Positions 14,300 through 26,033 of a stretch of 64,000 nucleotides of DNA are shown here, in pieces. The DNA comes from Liolophura sinensis. Taxonomy: Eukaryota; Mollusca; Polyplacophora; Chitonida; Chitonidae. The DNA lies in contig NC_088306.1 of the NCBI RefSeq assembly GCF_032854445.1, forward strand, positions 18,011,764-18,075,763. Direction: 5' to 3'. The position numbers and the translations under genes are program-made. The stretch's first letter is position 1, and each line of letters begins with the position of its first letter. Under the pieces are notes generated by a model. That model saw nothing but the letters and a program-made list of their open reading frames with translations. It was not told where the DNA came from and did no database searches.

Positions 14300-14531
14300 T
14301 TAATACCATGTCACCAATGAGCCTCTCAGCAATGCAGTCACTGTGAGTTCAAGTCCAGCTCATGCTGGCTTCCTCTCCGGTTGTAAGTGGGAAGGTCTTC
14401 CAGCACCCTGCGGATATTCGTGGGTTTTCCCCAGGTTCTGCCCGGTTTCTTCCACCATAATGCTGGCTGCCGTCGTATAAGTGAAATATTCTTGGGTACG
14501 GAATAAAACACCACTCAAAATAAAATAAAAT
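14300..14531 (+). repeat. tRNA-derived SINE, plus orientation
   Basis: Reads from CCAATGAGCCTCTCAGCAAT through the B-box-like GAGTTCAAGTCCAGCTCATG and the body, to AAAACACCACTCAAAATAAA with a short AAAAT tail. Complement of the 25741-26020 copy; the extreme tRNA-like head is missing. Confidence 0.88.
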
Positions 14532-15660
14532 AATACCATGTCCATATTTTAATACACTTTAGCTTCACATGAACACTGCACTTCTGGCTCAGCTTTAGTC
14601 CTAGAGCACAAGGGACCTACAGGAACTTGATAGGGACAGGATGATTTTCGTCTGCCTCTTAGGCACAGCCCTAGCATTAGAGAAAGTGTTGATCACGTGT
14701 GAGAAACCAGGACTGGAGAAAAACACCGGAGAAGAAAACATAATAAAAACAACCACGTCACAGTAAAAGATTACAGATTGTGCAATAACGGTAGCACATC
14801 ACCTAATTCCCAGCAGGGTTAAACATTTCTTGGTGAGCTCAAAATGCAAGCCTGAATAGTTTGGTAATGTTGAAAACATGCTGGTGCACCACAGTCAGTG
14901 ATCAATGAAACCTACGCTGACCCTAAAGGAATCCCTTCCAGGTTGGAACGAAGCCTGTCACAAGACAAAATTGGATTCTTTGAGCCTCACACAGCAAATG
15001 TCAACTTGATCACAGCTAATCACCGGCCAATTTAGAGTTAGTTTCTGACACGGGGCTAGCCAGTACTGGAACGGTACTACTCATTTCTCCCATCATTACT
15101 GAACTGGAATCAATTATTACCTGTGACAAAATCATTTTCGCAACTGATTCGATAGGTCATTTGTCATCTTGTAAGCAGACAGGTTTTTTCTTGCAGGAAC
15201 TGCCAGGTAACAATAACGGTATTGCGGCACATGGAGGTATAATAATGGCACAAGAGAAAATTATCCATCAGCCGGTGACGGAATTGAAACTAACAGGAAT
15301 GATTCACAACAGCCTGTGTCATACACCCTTTACAAAACCGTCTTTTTTGGAAAGGTCACCTGATCAAAAACATCAAATATCATTTGGTCTTTTCACAAAC
15401 CAGTCTTCTTAGAAGCTCTGAGGTAGGAGAGAAAAAAAGTGCAGGTACCATTATTAGCAGTTTGGTTTGACAAAAAACTCGAACTCACAAGATATAAAAA
15501 GGCTGTTTGACAACACAGCATTCAAGGCCAGCTAAGGCAATAGTTACTATGTATAGAAAAGTCACACTGATCCAGTCAGATGAATAGCGAAGTCAATCTA
15601 TTGTTACGTTCAGTATTGCTGCATCCAATAGCAAACCGACAGGTTCATATCCTGGTGTAC
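14532..15660. other. Gene-free stretch
   Basis: No supported gene. The 83-residue frame at 15161-15412 has no recognisable feature. Confidence 0.5.
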
Positions 15661-16085
15661 GATGACAATTTTCATACAAAACAAAAGTAGTGATATTGTG
15701 AATTAGTGATATTCCACTGATAATTTTCACAATGAACAAAAGTAGTGTTATTATGAATTAGTGATATTCCACTGATAATTTTCACAATGAACAAAAGTAG
15801 TGATATTATGAATTAGTGATATTCCACTGATAATTTTCACAATGAACAAAAGTAGTGATATTATGAATTAGTGATATCCCACTGATAATTTTCACAATGA
15901 ACAAAATTAGTGATATTATGAATTAGTGATATTCCACTGATAATTTTCACCCTGAACAGAAGTAGCGATATTATGAATTAGTGATATTTCAATGACAATT
16001 TTCACACAAAACAGAAGCAGTGATGTTATGAATTAGTGATATTCAACTGATAACTTTCATACAAAACAAAAGCAGTGATATTATG
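15661..16085. repeat. 55-bp tandem repeat, about 7.5 units
   Basis: Unit of 55 bases (for example 15721 to 15775) containing AACAAAAGTAGTGATATTAT and GAATTAGTGATATTCCACTG. Middle units are nearly identical; the outer two on the right are more diverged, the usual pattern of array homogenisation from the centre. Confidence 0.93.
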
Positions 16086-16818
16086 AAAAATGCTCTTTAT
16101 TTTGGTCTTTTTTATACCATCAGCAATAGTTCAGCAAAAATGCTGAAACCTTGAGTGCAAATTGATGTTTGTTTAGTAGTACATTTACATTTAGAAAGAA
16201 AACGTTGTCTTTATAACGGTTTGATGGTTTAAAAATTACAACAGTGAATTTATTAATCATTCACACCTTCTCTATGTAATAAACGTGGGTTTCAGGCTGC
16301 ATCCCTGTGCTCATGTGAAATAAAGTATTAAACAACAAAAGAAGCCAAAAACGTTAGCATTTTCCCCATTGTTGACATACAAGAATTAGAGTTTAGTTCA
16401 CGTAAAACCTTACAGCCATTGTGCCATATAAACAACACTAATATTCATATTTTGTCACAAATTTTCAGCTATAGTGCCAATATTTAACAAAACCCCATAA
16501 CCAATAATAACCAATGCATTTCGATCTCCCAAGAAAATACCACGCCCTAGTTTGAAAAAGAAACTGTTTATATCTTGTATGGCGATCTTCCACTTTTAAA
16601 CACAGATTAATATCATGTTAGGTTTCCATAGTTAAAATCTATTCATTAAAGTTAAAAACGCATTAAACTCGAATGATTCCCACATCAAGCTTTTTAATGG
16701 GAATGGCAAAATTAAATTTTACATACACGGATGTAGAAAACAACAACAAATGTTTTGTTCTCAGCTTAGTCTAGAATGTCCCTGCTGGGATAAACTATCA
16801 AGTAAACCTCCCACCAAC
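16086..16818. other. Gene-free stretch
   Basis: AT-rich, no credible open frames or repeats noticed. Confidence 0.5.
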
Positions 16819-17020
16819 TACTCTAATTCTTCAACCTTTTCAGCCACCTCTGCAACCAATGTTTTGAGACATTCTGAGACTGAACTATAGGGTCTAGAGA
16901 AATAATTTGCGCAGTTTTATGAAGCTTACATCTTCAGTGTCGCAAACAAATAATTATAGGTGTGGTTTTCATATACTGTATGCACAAATTCCACTCAAAA
17001 AGGTTGAAGCTTTACCGTAT
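16819..17020. repeat. MITE family B, copy 1
   Basis: Starts TACTCTAATTCTTCAACCTT and ends AAAAAGGTTGAAGCTTTACC. The interior (GGTCTAGAGAAATAATTTGC, GAAGCTTACATCTTCAGTGT) recurs at 27767 and 60903. Same termini as family A but a different core. Confidence 0.8.
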
Positions 17021-17235
17021 GTACAATCTTTTTTAATATTGTCAGGTCACTGGAATTAACGCTCTGGTAAGATAGGGGTTTAACTTGATCCTTGTGGATT
17101 CCAGAATTCCAATCTGAAGAGATTTTCAGGGTGTTAGGCAACCATCCGACAGGAACCAGTGCGTCTGCTGACTGAAGAGCAACTTTCACTGGTGTAACAG
17201 CGGCTGCTACTACAGCTCTATGCACATTAGCATGT

Positions 17236-17257
17236 CCCCCCCAACCCCCTCCCCCCA
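17236..17257 (-). other. G-rich tract with quadruplex potential
   Basis: C7-AA-C5-T-C6 on the plus strand, so three long G runs on the minus strand that can supply four G-triplets. It lies inside an open frame of 87 residues that I do not accept as a gene. Confidence 0.5.
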
Positions 17258-17792
17258 AGATACGATGGAATAAAACAGAATGAGACAGACCAAGTCAATA
17301 TGCAATATGAAGACAAAGAAGCCCCCAGGGCTAGCACATGCAAGGGAATTATTAAGGCAGAATTTGCTTTTAAGACAACGGTCAAAACGCCCTCAGTGTG
17401 TGCTGTACCAGATACCTTATTAGGAAACAACGCTTTCCCTTAAACCACCCAAGATGTCCTCCTGCCTACAAAATCGCCAAACTATGTACATATACATATT
17501 TGCTCCGATGTTTTTCTATTTAAAAAGAGTTCTAATATAGGTTTAAGCAACACAAAGGCGTGAATTTTTTTACCTAGCCAGGAAAACATAGAAAATGTAC
17601 CTTTAAATGCAGAAAACTCACAAACATACCTATACACAAACTACAAAATAAGAAAACACATCCGGTATTCATGATTCAGCAACAATTTAAATGGTCAGTT
17701 TCAAAGAAGCAAGATTGAAAAGCACAACTGAAATGTGTCAAACTTGGTTGTAAAAAAAGTTTTTAGAACGAGCCGGTCAAACTTTTTTTGAG

Positions 17793-17901
17793 TACTGTAA
17801 TTCTTCAACCTTTTCGCATGACTGCAAGGTGTTTATTCCAGCATATTCTGAAGGCTCTATCTTGCAACTCTGTGACACACAAATAGGTTAAGGAATTAAA
17901 G
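17793..17901. repeat. MITE family A, internally deleted copy
   Basis: Starts TACTGTAATTCTTCAACCTT, keeps the TTCGCATGACTGCAAGGTGT segment and ends near ATAGGTTAAGGAATTAAAGG. About half the length of the full copies. Confidence 0.7.
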
Positions 17902-18630
17902 GAGAGGTTGACAGTCACAGCTATTACATGAACGTTATTAAAGCATACAGTGTTCAAATACTTAAGGTAAAAGTTAAGAAAAGATTTACCAGTATTTTGG
18001 ACCCAAAGAAAAAAAATTCCCTCTTTGTAAATGTAGCTAGATATAACACTCAGACATGTAAGAAAACTGGTCCCTAATCAATGAAGACGCAGACTCAAAT
18101 TTAGCTCAAGGTGGCAATTCACCCCAGACACAACTTAGTACCACTGAAAACATTGAAATTAATCAAGGTTCAAGGATACAAGTACACTAGGAGAAAATAA
18201 GTTGATGATTTCTATGTAACTACAGACACAAGACAAACATAGTGTATTTTTGACACTTCAAGTCTTTTTCATACTGCAGAACCAGGTGACAACGATTCTA
18301 CCATCAATTCACACCCAGCATCCAATATGGCAGCTTTCCAATAATATTCAGCTGATCAGGTCCTAACAAATCCATAGAAATGAAGAACAGTTACAAGTGT
18401 GTGCCCTGACAAACCAATGAAGTAAACCTGTCAGTAAGTAAACCTGTTGTTCCTGTCAGGTCTGCTAGCAACTGATATTTTATAAAACCTTTAACGGCAT
18501 ATATTCATTGAAAATAAAGATGCCTTCAAGAAGTACCGTTTCTTTGAAAACTACAGTAATTCCTTTGTTATCCTATTTGATAATATTAAATAAAATATCT
18601 GCAAAAGCCATTATAATCCAGGGAATCTAG

Positions 18631-18633
<3 letters not shown>

Positions 18634-18685
<52 letters not shown>
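18634..18685. repeat. (TA)n microsatellite
   Basis: About 26 uninterrupted TA units, directly followed by a fragment of the second SINE-like family. Confidence 0.97.
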
Positions 18686-18688
<3 letters not shown>

Positions 18689-18740
18689 TGCTTGGGGTTT
18701 TACGTCGTATTTAACATTTTTTTAGTCATATGACAACAAG
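18686..18740 (+). repeat. Second SINE-like family, short fragment
   Basis: GCTTGGGGTTTTACGTCGTA and AGTCATATGACAACAAG match the beginning of the copies at 32231, 54481 and 62171. The rest is missing. Confidence 0.75.
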
Positions 18741-18968
18741 AAATCTCGAATTATATGTCCATGATCAACATCTATCAAAAACAAACTGAGTTTTGGTTCT
18801 CTATGTATCCATGGAATGAACAAGATCAAAGACATCACAGAGAAACTCGATCAAGAAAAGAAAACCCTTTGGTCAGTGTTAAACGAGTATCATTTTTTTT
18901 TTGTTTGATTATCATGCAGATACTAGCAATGATAACTGCATGTATAGTGCATGAAACTTAGCTAATCT

Positions 18969-19145
18969 TACTAAGCAACACAACAAATGTAATATAAAGC
19001 AACACAGCAAATGTAATACAAAGCAACACAACAAATGTAGTACAAAGCAATACAGAGCAACACAACAAATGTTATACAGAGCAACACAACAAATGTAATA
19101 CAAAGCAATACAGAGCAACACAACAAATGTAATACAAAGCAAATA
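18969..19145. repeat. Short-unit tandem repeat (AAGCAACACAACAAATGTAATAC)
   Basis: About seven imperfect units of 23 bases, some with an extra AAGCAATACAG segment. It opens a low-complexity minus-strand frame that is not a credible gene. Confidence 0.85.
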
Positions 19146-19169
19146 CAGTATTAAACCTGAAACTGAACT

Positions 19170-19360
19170 CCAAAAAGTCCATTTTTAGTGTAAGGTACAT
19201 GTTATATTACATTTTGTTGTTCAAATTTACAATTTTCCAGTACGATATCATCCTACCTTCCAAAAAAAAAAAAACAACAAATAACTTTCTAAACTTCACA
19301 GTAATCTGAGAATACATCAAAATGAGAAAATTATCCAGGGATGACATTTCAGGTCAGACA
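19170..19360. repeat. MITE family C, eroded copy
   Basis: Shares AAAGTCCATTTTTAGTG, TTTCCAGTACGATATCATCC and GACATTTCAGGTCA with the family. An A13 expansion interrupts it. Confidence 0.6.
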
Positions 19361-22300
19361 TGTATATGTGTAGCTTGTAAGCTTCACTGCATGTACATGT
19401 TGAGTCAATTCTGCATAATGTGAAAAATATCAGGTTACAACATTATGTTGTTGTAATTCGCTCTTGCGAATGATTTGCTTAATACAACGTTTCACCGTTT
19501 ATGATACTCTTGAGGGATTTACAATGCATTTATCACAATCAAATCTAAAACCAGCAAATGTATAAACCACAAATCTCAAACATATATGTATTGCTGGTTC
19601 GCCCATCCTTTCCCCCCCGCAATCTCTTTTGGGCATTTGTGTCGTTCCTAGCCAATCAAACGGCAACTGTTAAGAGAAATAATCTCCTGTAATAGAGAGC
19701 ACTAATTCTGTCAGCTTGCAAGAGCTGGGATCAATCAAAATTAAGTCGAAAGAAGCACAGAAAATCCATCTGCCCACGTACATGTGCATGTCCGCTTGAG
19801 TGAGGACATTTGTCTGTTATTTGGTTTGGTCATATGCCCCGATGCCACACACGACTGACTGTGGGGTGGAAGTAGTAAACAGGCGACCCATAGCTTGCTG
19901 ATTAGCGTGATTACAGTCCTGTCTCGTGAAGTGATCAAACAGCCGGACAATCAGTCTGAACAGAACTGATCTGCCACTCAGTGCTTAACAGCCTGTCAGT
20001 CTAGCCCAAGGTGTGCTTCTTGAATGTTAGCTAGGGTACTACCTGCTTCATTCGCTCTAACAAGTCGCTAGACATCCGTTATTAGACAAGTGCATCATAA
20101 TTAAGCAAGAAAGACTTGTTTACCAAACACGCGGTGAAAGTAAAAATCGGTCAAGATTACACACCTGTTTACATGCAAGAACCTTTTGGTGACCATATAC
20201 ATTCAATTAGTTCCTTTTCTTTCCTTGCTTTCAAAATTGTAATGGCAATACTCCCACAGACTCTATATTATGAACCAATCCCAGGCTGATATTAAGCATA
20301 AATACTATAAACTTTCATCTTTGTTTTCATCTTTGTGCTTAAATAAGAAGTCCTACCAGGTACAGGCTCTGAGATTAAGGCATAGTTTGTACTAGATGAA
20401 GCCAATGCCCGCTCAATAAACCTGGGGGTATTTGGTCATTTCCACAAAGCCATTTCCAAATCAATTAAATCAAAATTTGAATTTCGATTTTACAGTTTAT
20501 TTTTTAGTGCCATATAATTAGAATTCTGACCACCTCATAAATGTTACCTGAAGACAACTGTGTCCATATTTCAACTTCTGGTACCAAAAACTAAGCACAA
20601 GGTAGAGACACTGAATTTAGACATCCGTCAGAAATGGCACTGAGTAATTTGACTGATTTGCATAACCTCAAATACATTGCTTGCTACACAGCATTTCTGA
20701 CAGATACATACATATATATATATATAATCAATATACGATCAGATCACAAGTACCAGTCAATAGAAGAAACAAAGTCGTGTTGAATGTCTTCATTTGTCAC
20801 AGATGTTTATTGGCTGGCGGGGAAAACCAGACAGCCAGTTTGATTCCTGCTCAATTTAATAGTAGTGTACATCTTGTATGGTGACAGAATCCAAATTCTC
20901 CCAGAAGCTACAATATGTCAAGCAGGACCCAGCCTCGGATGTTCTTCAATGCAGGCTATTGTCCAAATAGTGTTGAACCCAACACTTCAGAAAAAAAAAA
21001 AAAAACTTGCCTAGCTCTCAGGTAAACCTTTCGATGGCTTCCTACCAGGCTGGAATTTGAGTTGAAAGTTTAGTGTTTACACAATGCAGTCAGGCCTTAC
21101 AAACCCCATTAGTAGATAGCACACAAGGGGGTGGGGGGGGGATTTGCCCTCTGCTGTAGTTGGTAAATAATTAAGTTAAATAGGTTTAAGTATGAAAGCA
21201 GTTCACCTGGGGACCACATCGTTGCATGAACTGTTTAAGCAGTTCAGACAACTGAGACACACAACCATAAATGTGAAACGTGCAACGATGGATGCCAAAT
21301 CTGGCAGAGTAACAAAAAGATAATTTCTTTCCAAACACGAAACCAGTTTGGTTCCAAGAGCTGATCAATAACAATTGGAAAAAGTGTGGAATGTGACAGG
21401 ATCAAATGCCATTGAAGCTGTAAACAAGACAGCTGCAGAATAGCTGCAAATATCTGAAAAAGTCAATGCACTATAATAAAACAACACAGGGCATTTACAT
21501 GAACTTCTGGGGGGGGGGGGGGAGTTTTTTGGAATTTGTAAAATGAAGAAAAACAGTTTCAAAATTAGCAAAGACTTGTCAGACTTTTGTAACTGACCAA
21601 GGTGGAAAATGATATACAGCAAAACAAGAACACTATGCTGACAAACAAACAAAAATATGAACCATGCAACCAGTGCGAATATGCCCAATCTACCATAAAC
21701 ATCAAAACTGTCAATCAAGACTCTGGTTCAAACTAGCAACCATTGCAAAGTCATGACAGGCACATTTGTTTTATGTAACACACTCCCAAAGGTGAAATCA
21801 TTTTTCAAAATCCTTTTTTTTTTTTTCAGAGGATAGTGCAATTCCATGTTTTTGCAACAACTGGGTTATAATTACTCCATTTGTCTTGGGAATAATAATT
21901 ACTCTGTGCCTAATTGCTTTGATTCCCAACGGCTTTGATTGGAAATTAACCAGTGTCCAATATCACATCCAAGTTTCATTTGATGTTTATGCCTTCTTTT
22001 TAATTACTAGTGTTCTTTGTAAACAGTGACATTTAAATGGACTATACAGACTTCTAAACATCTAAAACAAAGAGAAAAACTTTTATTAAGTCCAGGATTT
22101 TTTCACCATTGCTGATGAAACGGGTAGCTTGGGAACTCAGTTTGTCCATCCTGCTCACTGTAGTGAGCAAATAAATATTTTTGAACCTAACAAATATTTT
22201 GTTAGGTTTCAATTTTTGTTATTTGTTTCTAGCTACAGTTAACAACTTTGGTTGAATAAATACTGATACTCCATATGAGATTCACCACACAGGTTTGCCT

Positions 22301-23100
22301 TTGGCACGTACAAAATTTTGTCATGCAGTCAAGAAATGTGTAAAGATGACAGTTAATATTCTGTACATTACGGCCATTTAAATTGGGTGCAGAAATCCTT
22401 CCGATTAACATAAATGTTAAATTGTAATTCTTACTTTTGGCTTTCTGCAAAAAGTAAGCTGTCACTGGGCTCAAGCAAGAGGATTGAAATCTAGCTAATG
22501 TAAATTCCATTCCACTTGTACAGCTTCTATTTAAACTAAAATGTTATTTCCTAGGGTTTTTTTTTTTTTCCTTCATTTGGACAGGCATTCCCCATTTGAC
22601 ACAAGCAAACGGCAGGAAATCTAACACGTGTAAATTCCATACCACTGAGACTTGTGCAGTGTCTTGCATGTTTGAATCTTGGAATAGTAATGGAATTTTT
22701 TTGTTATTCTAATAATACAGGCAAACCTGTACTTACAGCCACCTGTAAGCAGCGTCTATCTGCTCTAAACGGCCACTCTTTACCGCGACCAAGCGATTTT
22801 CCATGTTAAACTACCTGTAATATCCAAGGCGTCCAGCGGCCACTATATTTCGTAACAAAAATCCAATATCAACCTCTTTCATGCACATTAAAATCCACCT
22901 AAATGTTAGCATTATTCAAGTGACACATATTGCTTGTTTCTCATCGATTCATCAACCTTACCAGGCCACTTTGAAGTTATTTTTAGAGAAATTTGATTAT
23001 TTTGTAATCATAAAAAGTCCAGTATTAACTGGTACCAAATATCAATGTTAGACCTTTATAAACTTCTAAAAGTGCATTTTACATTCCAACCTTTAGATGA
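19361..23100. other. Gene-free stretch, presumed 5-HT2 intron
   Basis: Directly upstream of the receptor exon. I looked for plus-strand sequence encoding TM1-TM2 of a 5-HT2 receptor and found none. It contains poly-G tracts at 21127-21141 and 21510-21523 and a possible eroded family C fragment at 22995-23095. Confidence 0.55.
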
Positions 23101-23133
23101 AACACTAAAAAAGTTTTGTTTGCTGTTTGACAG
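23101..23133 (+). other. Splice acceptor region of the 5-HT2 terminal exon
   Basis: A T-rich tract ends in CAG at 23131-23133, directly before receptor-like coding sequence. The upstream exon must end with one base of a codon completed by GT (phase 1; Gly expected from the family). This matches the position of the first coding intron of vertebrate HTR2A as I remember it. Confidence 0.85.
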
Positions 23134-24974
23134 GTTATTTCCCTTTGGACCCGTACCTCTGTGTGCTGTGGGTAACCAGTGACGTCCTTATGTGTACCGC
23201 ATCAATCTGGCACATGTGCACTATGTCCATGGATCGCTACCTCACCCTCAAGTACCCCATGAGGTATGGACGCAACAAAACCAAAACCATGGTCGGCATG
23301 AAGATCCTGTTCGTCTGGGTCATATCCCTGGGGATTAGCAGTCCCGTGTGCATTCTGGGCTTGGTGGATATCAACACTGTGTACGACGATGGCTTTTGTG
23401 TTCCCACAGTGTCGCACTTCCTCATCTACGGATCAGTGTTTGCATTTTACGTGCCTCTCCTGATAATGATCGTGACGTATGTATTGACTATTTCAATCTT
23501 ATATCAGAATCAAAAGCTCATGCGAAGGATACAGCGCTCGGATCTGCGCCCTTGCTTTCGAAGCCAAAGCCCAAATCGCTACCAAATCAGGAAGAGCCCT
23601 CAGTTACTCAGTCCTCCAAGTAATGAGGGCTCCAGCAAAAATGTCTGGAATAGTCACGGAGCCACGGATGAGAGCATTTTTGCCTCATCCACAAACACGG
23701 ATGACAAAACGCTGGATGACGTCGCTGAGGATTCATGCGGACGTCCGGGTCATGCTAACCTGATGCCACCCAAGCACTGGGTGGACCAGAAAGCAGCGTC
23801 TTTCACCTGCCTCAAGACTTTCTCTCTGACAGAGAATGAGTTCCTTGTCTGTGATACTAGAGGTCAAGAATGGCTTACGCACAGAAGCGCCAACAATTCA
23901 CCAAGAAAACCTAAAATGGTCAAGAGTTTTTTAGACGTCATGGCCAGCCCACGGACCAATGGCAGCATGAATTTAGACGTACCTAGATCACCATCTTTTG
24001 TAAGCCGTCTACGCAGCACTGACAAAAAGAAATCTTCATCCGCAGTGGGAGAGTCAACGCGGCTCATGCCACCCACATCCCCACGCAAAACTTCCTGCAG
24101 TACAGGCTTCATCGATGACCGTATGCATCAGATAGAGCAAGAGATGGATCTCTGCTTAAAGAGTTCTCTAATAGTTGACAAAAATGGACAAACAATAGCT
24201 GTGGCACCAGAATCGCCCACAAAACACTACTTCAAAAACAAATTTGGTACTAAGATGTTTGCTGATTCTGGCGATTCGGATGATGATACATCATCGAATA
24301 ACTCTGAACTGATATCCATCAAGCTTCACCCAGAGACATTTTACCTGTATAGATTAGACCTCAAAAAGACTTCCCCAGCTAAAAAGAAGAAAGAGGCTGA
24401 GACCGTATTCCAAAACGGTAACGCTGTTATTCCCACAGAGGAATTCCCTGAGGGGGATAAGGATGTAGCGCATCAGGTGAGCTCAGAACATCATCGTACC
24501 CCCAAGCGCAAGAAAAGCATCACTCAGAAAATGAGAGAGAAAATAAAGTTGAACAAGGCAAGTCGAGACATCAAGAAGACCTTGATACACCTTCTTCCAA
24601 AGAAAACCGCCACCAATGAGAAAAAGGCCTCAAAGGTACTAGGTATTATTTTCGCTGTTTTTGTCATCTTGTGGACTCCATTCTTCATTGTGAACATCCT
24701 CATGGCGCTTTGTCCATCGTGCCAGACTGCTGTCACCCCAGAGCTAATGTCCACGTTTCTCTGGATGGGCTATGTAGCTTCACTTGCAAATCCCATCATA
24801 TACACCATGTTCAATACTGCCTTCCGCCGCGCCTTCGTCAAGATCCTTACCTGCCAGTGTCGCTACGGCAAGGCTCGTGGCCCCGATAGTGTCATGATGA
24901 CACTAGCCGCTACGTGGCAGAGTGACCGTCGCAACACAGTTACCTTGCTGCTAAAAGACGATCACAGAAGATGA
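23134..24974 (+). CDS. HTR2: 5-HT2-type serotonin receptor, terminal coding exon (TM3-TM7, partial gene)
   Basis: Class A aminergic GPCR, plasma membrane, expected to bind serotonin and couple to Gq/phospholipase C (family knowledge). The exon opens after a pyrimidine-rich acceptor ending in AG at 23132-23133 and enters in phase 1. An apparent TTG start at 23127 is intronic. Counting residues from 23127: the TM3 amine-binding Asp is residue 19 (23181) and is followed by MSMDRY (Asp36 of the DRY motif); TM4 is about 58-79; the extracellular-loop-2 Cys is residue 91, pairing with Cys12; TM5 is about 98-125. The third intracellular loop spans roughly 128-499, is very long and rich in Ser, Pro, Lys and acidic runs. 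TM6 starts at KASKVLGII (residue 500) and contains WTPFF; TM7 contains NPIIY (residue 555). A Cys-containing juxtamembrane tail follows, ending LLKDDHRR. TM1-TM2 are missing and must be upstream. WTPFF, the DVL..TASI TM3 signature and ANPIIYT.FN favour 5-HT2 over other amine receptors. Confidence 0.95.
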
Positions 24975-25200
24975 ATTCCTATATACTGATTGAACAGGAC
25001 AATACCAAAGATTTCACACAAAATTCCAATATGAATTTGGACAGTTCAAAAGCACAACGTGCACAAGTAAAGAAACATCCTACTGCAAAGTGCTCAACTT
25101 GATCAGCATTACAAATCAATAGTTTCAAGCTTTGGGACTCATTTTATCTCTACTACTGATTTCCAGCCTACAAGGGAATAAAAACGCTGTGTGTTTTCAC
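24975..25200 (+). other. Probable 3' UTR of the 5-HT2 receptor
   Basis: AT-rich sequence follows the TGA at 24972-24974. The first AATAAA on this strand is at about 25177-25182, a candidate poly(A) signal giving a 3' UTR of roughly 220 bases. The true end cannot be set from sequence alone. 25200-25729 shows no further gene. Confidence 0.45.
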
Positions 25201-25740
25201 TACTGAATGTTCAATTTACTGGCTATACCAGCCAAAAGGATTAAAACCCCATCAATTTGATGGTGACAGTTCGTTTACATCGGACTATCAAAAAAAAAAA
25301 AAATCAAAGGAAACCTTAATGCTTACAGCTTCTCTCCTGTGGACATAACCCTGTGTAATGTGACATGAATCAATGTGAACATTATTTTTCCAATGTAAAT
25401 GAACGGCCTTTATTTTCCAATGGTGACCACCATGTATAGCTTGTATTATCAATATGACACACCTATAAACATATATCTAGATCATGTTTCAGCTATGTTT
25501 AATCATGCCTTCCTGCACCCCTGTGCTTTATTTGTCTTGATATTTTCCATTGAAATTCCAATGTGCTGGACACATTGATACTAATACTTTTTACTGTGCA
25601 TGTAAATATGACTTTATTGGTTTGTGAGTTCGTCCCATTTGGCGTTGAGTGCCAGATTCAGTATTACTTCCAATTCAGCCTCCCATGCAAGGTGACATTT
25701 CACTAATGCATTACGTTTCATACATGCAATCCTCGACAAG

Positions 25741-26020
25741 TATTTATTTATTTATTTATTTATTTATTTGATTGGTGTTTTACGCCATACTCAAGAATAT
25801 TTCACTTATAGGACGGCGGCCAGCATTATGGTGGGTGGAAACCGGGCACAGCCCAGGGGAAACCCACGACCATCCGCAGGTTGCTGGCAAACCTTCCCAC
25901 TTACGGCCGGAGAGGAAGCCAGCATGAGCTGGACTTGAACTCACAGCGACCGCATTGGTGAGAGACTCCTGGGTCATTACGCTGTGCTAGCGCGCTAACC
26001 GACTGAGCCACGGAGGCCCC
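25741..26020 (-). mobile_element. Full-length tRNA-derived SINE with target-site duplications
   Basis: On the minus strand the element runs from 26020 to 25741. It has a tRNA-like head GGGGCCTCCG, then TGGCTCAGTCGGTTAGCG (A box, 26009-25992), a B-box-like GAGTTCAAGTCC (25942-25931), a body, and a 3' (AAAT)n tail. TCCTCGACAAGTA flanks it on both sides (25730-25742, sharing its last bases with the tail, and 26021-26033), a 13-bp target-site duplication typical of LINE-driven retroposition. It has no protein of its own. Confidence 0.93.
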
Positions 26021-26033
26021 TCCTCGACAAGTA

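Larger units (their letters stand above)
17021..18633. other. Gene-free stretch
   Basis: No supported gene. Contains the deleted family A MITE at 17793-17901; otherwise nothing recognised. Confidence 0.5.

Noticed and set aside
16995-17258. 87-residue minus-strand frame with a Gly-rich start
   Set aside because: The start is a poly-C/poly-G tract and the end overlaps the family B MITE. The middle matches nothing I know.
23127-23133. TTG (or nearby ATG) as the true start of the receptor
   Set aside because: The codons before 23134 are the splice acceptor. A receptor lacking TM1-TM2 would not be functional, so this is an internal exon boundary.
25987-26020. tRNA gene
   Set aside because: The A- and B-box-like motifs belong to a SINE head. 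Flanking target-site duplications and the attached body and tail rule out a standalone tRNA gene.
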